From an uncultured Treponema sp. (GTDB lineage: Bacteria > Spirochaetota > Spirochaetia > Treponematales > Treponemataceae): DNA of 16,663 nucleotides. Shown piece by piece: positions 15,874 through 16,663 of this stretch; positions within the stretch are counted from its first letter, which is position 1, and each line of letters begins with the position of its first letter. Location: assembly GCA_937892225.1 (NCBI GenBank), contig CALAUH010000346.1, positions 1-16,663 on the forward strand. Reading direction: 5' to 3'. The position numbers and the translations under genes were made by a program. The notes below the pieces were generated by a model. That model had not been told where the DNA came from and made no database searches. It was given only the letters and a program-made list of their open reading frames with translations.

Positions 15874-15920
15874 TTAACGCTTACAACATAAATATATCTT
15901 GATATTAAGCATGGTTCAAT
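15872..15920. repeat. attC-like imperfect inverted repeat upstream of the membrane protein gene
   Basis: GATTAAC then GCTTA (15872-15883) faces TAAGC, a 3-base spacer and GTTCAAT (15906-15920). The outer cores match the integron RYYYAAC and GTTRRRY patterns at 6 of 7 positions each, and the inner boxes are exact complements. A neighbouring 5-bp repeat GCGTT/AACGC (15863-15880) overlaps it. The span of 49 bases is short for attC. The right end is 28 bases before the start codon of the next gene. Confidence 0.3.
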
Positions 15921-15948
15921 TGAAAATAAAATTTTAGGAGAAATAATT

Positions 15949-16431
15949 ATGAATGAATTTAAATCTATGCTTACTTTTGGTATTTATGTTTTAGTATCAA
16001 TTTTATGTATAATTTTTGCTGTAGTATACAGTAAAAAAACTAAAAATGGCGGTGCTGATGAACGACAGATTTTGTTCCAGGGAAAATGTAACAACATTGG
16101 TTTTTTTGCAATGACATTTGCTAACTTTTTAAGTTTTGGAGCCATTAGAACTTTTGAGTTTGCTTTTCACACAGAAATTTTCTTTCCAATTTCATTGATG
16201 ATTGGAGGAGCAGCGTTCTTAATATCAGGAATTTTTACAGATTGTTTAATAACAAAAATTGAAACCAAAAAGATTTTCTCGTTAATTGGAATAGTTTGGT
16301 TGTGCATTATTGGAAAATCAATTTATAATGTAAACAAAAGTGATGCAATTGAAAACAAAATATTGCTTTGCTTCGAACTTATTGTGACAGTTGCAATTAT
16401 TGTTGCTATTGTTGTTATTTTTAGTTTTTAG
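15949..16431 (+). CDS. Small multi-pass membrane protein of unknown function
   Basis: The 160-residue product is mostly hydrophobic with about five membrane segments: roughly 8-27, 50-68, 78-98, 108-126 and 138-159. Between the first two is a polar loop with GGADERQILFQGKC (34-47). A D-E-R-Q then G-K loop like this occurs in small uncharacterised membrane proteins of Firmicutes, but I cannot name the family with confidence. There is no signal peptide or catalytic motif. TTAGGAG precedes the ATG at a good distance. It uses more GCG, CTC, TTC and TGC codons than its neighbours, consistent with transfer. It sits alone between two inverted repeats, beyond the broken M16 gene, so it may be a cassette passenger. 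Confidence 0.8.
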   Translation: MNEFKSMLTFGIYVLVSILCIIFAVVYSKKTKNGGADERQILFQGKCNNIGFFAMTFANFLSFGAIRTFEFAFHTEIFFPISLMIGGAAFLISGIFTDCLITKIETKKIFSLIGIVWLCIIGKSIYNVNKSDAIENKILLCFELIVTVAIIVAIVVIFSF

Positions 16432-16444
16432 TGCTGGTAATGTT

Positions 16445-16504
16445 TCAGCAACTAACCCCGATAATAATAATTCTAATCATTTGATTCCCCTTTAGTTGTT
16501 GAGT
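16445..16504. repeat. Second cassette-type inverted repeat, ending in GTTGAGT
   Basis: TCAGCAACTAA (16445-16455) pairs with TTAGTTGTTGA (16492-16502) over 11 positions with a single G-T wobble. An inner hairpin AATCA-TT-TGATT is at 16475-16486, separated by unpaired CCCC tracts on both sides. The right end reads GTTGAGT (16498-16504), an exact match to the integron GTTRRRY core. The left counterpart matches RYYYAAC at only 5 of 7. It begins 14 bases after the membrane protein stop codon. No T-tract follows, so it is not a standard terminator. Confidence 0.45.
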
Positions 16505-16556
16505 TCTTATAAAATTTTATAACATGCAATTTGTGGTGTCAAATAAGGGTTTGTAG

Positions 16557-16562
16557 TATAAT
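16557..16562 (+). promoter_or_regulatory. Candidate -10 box for pyrC
   Basis: A perfect TATAAT lies 27 bases before the pyrC start codon, so the leader would be about 20 bases. No good -35 is present at 16-18 bases; TTGTGG at 16531-16536 gives a spacer of 20. Downstream is the GGAGG ribosome site at 16578-16582. Confidence 0.4.
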
Positions 16563-16588
16563 ATTTAAGTGTATTTTGGAGGAAACAG

Positions 16589-16663
16589 ATGATTCTATTA
16601 AAAGGTGGTTTGGTTGTTGATCCAGAAAGTGGATACAATCAGATTTCAGATGTATTGATAATA
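16589..16663 (+). CDS. pyrC: Dihydroorotase, N-terminal fragment (cut by window edge)
   Basis: Only 25 codons are inside the window. They read MILLKGGLVVDPESGYNQISDVLII, which in type (hydrophobic strand, K-G-G-x-V-V-D-P, then a D-V-L-I strand) is the N-terminal beta-sandwich start of class I dihydroorotases and related amidohydrolases. Dihydroorotase closes carbamoyl aspartate to dihydroorotate in pyrimidine synthesis. The GGAGG six bases before the ATG supports the start. The metal-binding HxH motif would lie beyond the edge, so allantoinase or dihydropyrimidinase cannot be excluded. Confidence 0.7.
   Translation, partial: MILLKGGLVVDPESGYNQISDVLII

Larger units (their letters stand above)
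15718..16540. mobile_element. Foreign-looking insert after the M16 break, resembling an integron-type cassette
   Basis: This stretch replaces the lost M16 end. It holds a reverse-strand open frame, an attC-like inverted repeat (15872-15920), one small membrane protein gene and a second inverted repeat ending in GTTGAGT (16445-16504). The gene between two such repeats, about 585 bases in all, has the size and layout of a gene cassette. No integrase is in the window, the repeats match attC consensus only partly, and the borders are estimates. I hold this as a hypothesis. Confidence 0.3.

Noticed and set aside
16445..16502. Rho-independent terminator after the membrane protein gene
   Set aside because: The stem is long but has a wide internal loop and no T-run follows it.
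1..16663. CRISPR arrays, tRNA or rRNA genes, insertion sequences
   Set aside because: No regularly spaced direct repeats, cloverleaf-like or rRNA-like segments, or transposase motifs were found in either strand.

Overview
This window is the replication-origin region of a strongly AT-rich bacterial chromosome, most likely a host-associated Treponema or a close spirochaete. That assignment is inference. It rests on the low G+C content, the spirochaete-like GyrA (Ala before Ser in HPHGDAS) and GyrB (PLWGKMLNVEK), a lipoprotein that fuses cyclophilin and FKBP domains (reported, as I recall, for Treponema denticola), and the run rpmH-rnpA-yidC-jag-PPIase, which from memory resembles T. pallidum TP0951-TP0947. 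Nearly all genes point away from a central non-coding segment.

Left arm, minus strand: a gyrA fragment (cut by the window edge) and gyrB, 33 bases apart and probably one operon with a good promoter in the gyrB-dnaA spacer. Right arm, plus strand: dnaA, an AT-rich gap with DnaA-box-like sites that is the likely oriC, then dnaN-recF-dciA(DUF721). These supply the initiator, the sliding clamp, gap repair and a candidate helicase loader. Next comes rpmH-rnpA-yidD-yidC-jag, which links translation, tRNA processing and membrane insertion. It continues into a secreted protein of unknown function and the dual immunophilin lipoprotein, and ends at a clear intrinsic terminator.

Beyond the terminator, metF lies convergent on the minus strand. 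Divergent from it is an M16 zinc protease gene that stops about two thirds of the way through the family length. From about 15,718 to about 16,540 the sequence looks foreign: a reverse-strand open frame, two attC-like inverted repeats and a small multi-pass membrane protein gene. The start of a probable dihydroorotase (pyrC) then runs off the right edge.

The region is mostly conserved housekeeping DNA. The best candidates for something new are the broken M16 gene with its cassette-like insert, the hairpin leaders around gyrB and gyrA, and a predicted leaderless dnaA transcript. I found no CRISPR array, tRNA, rRNA or complete mobile element.
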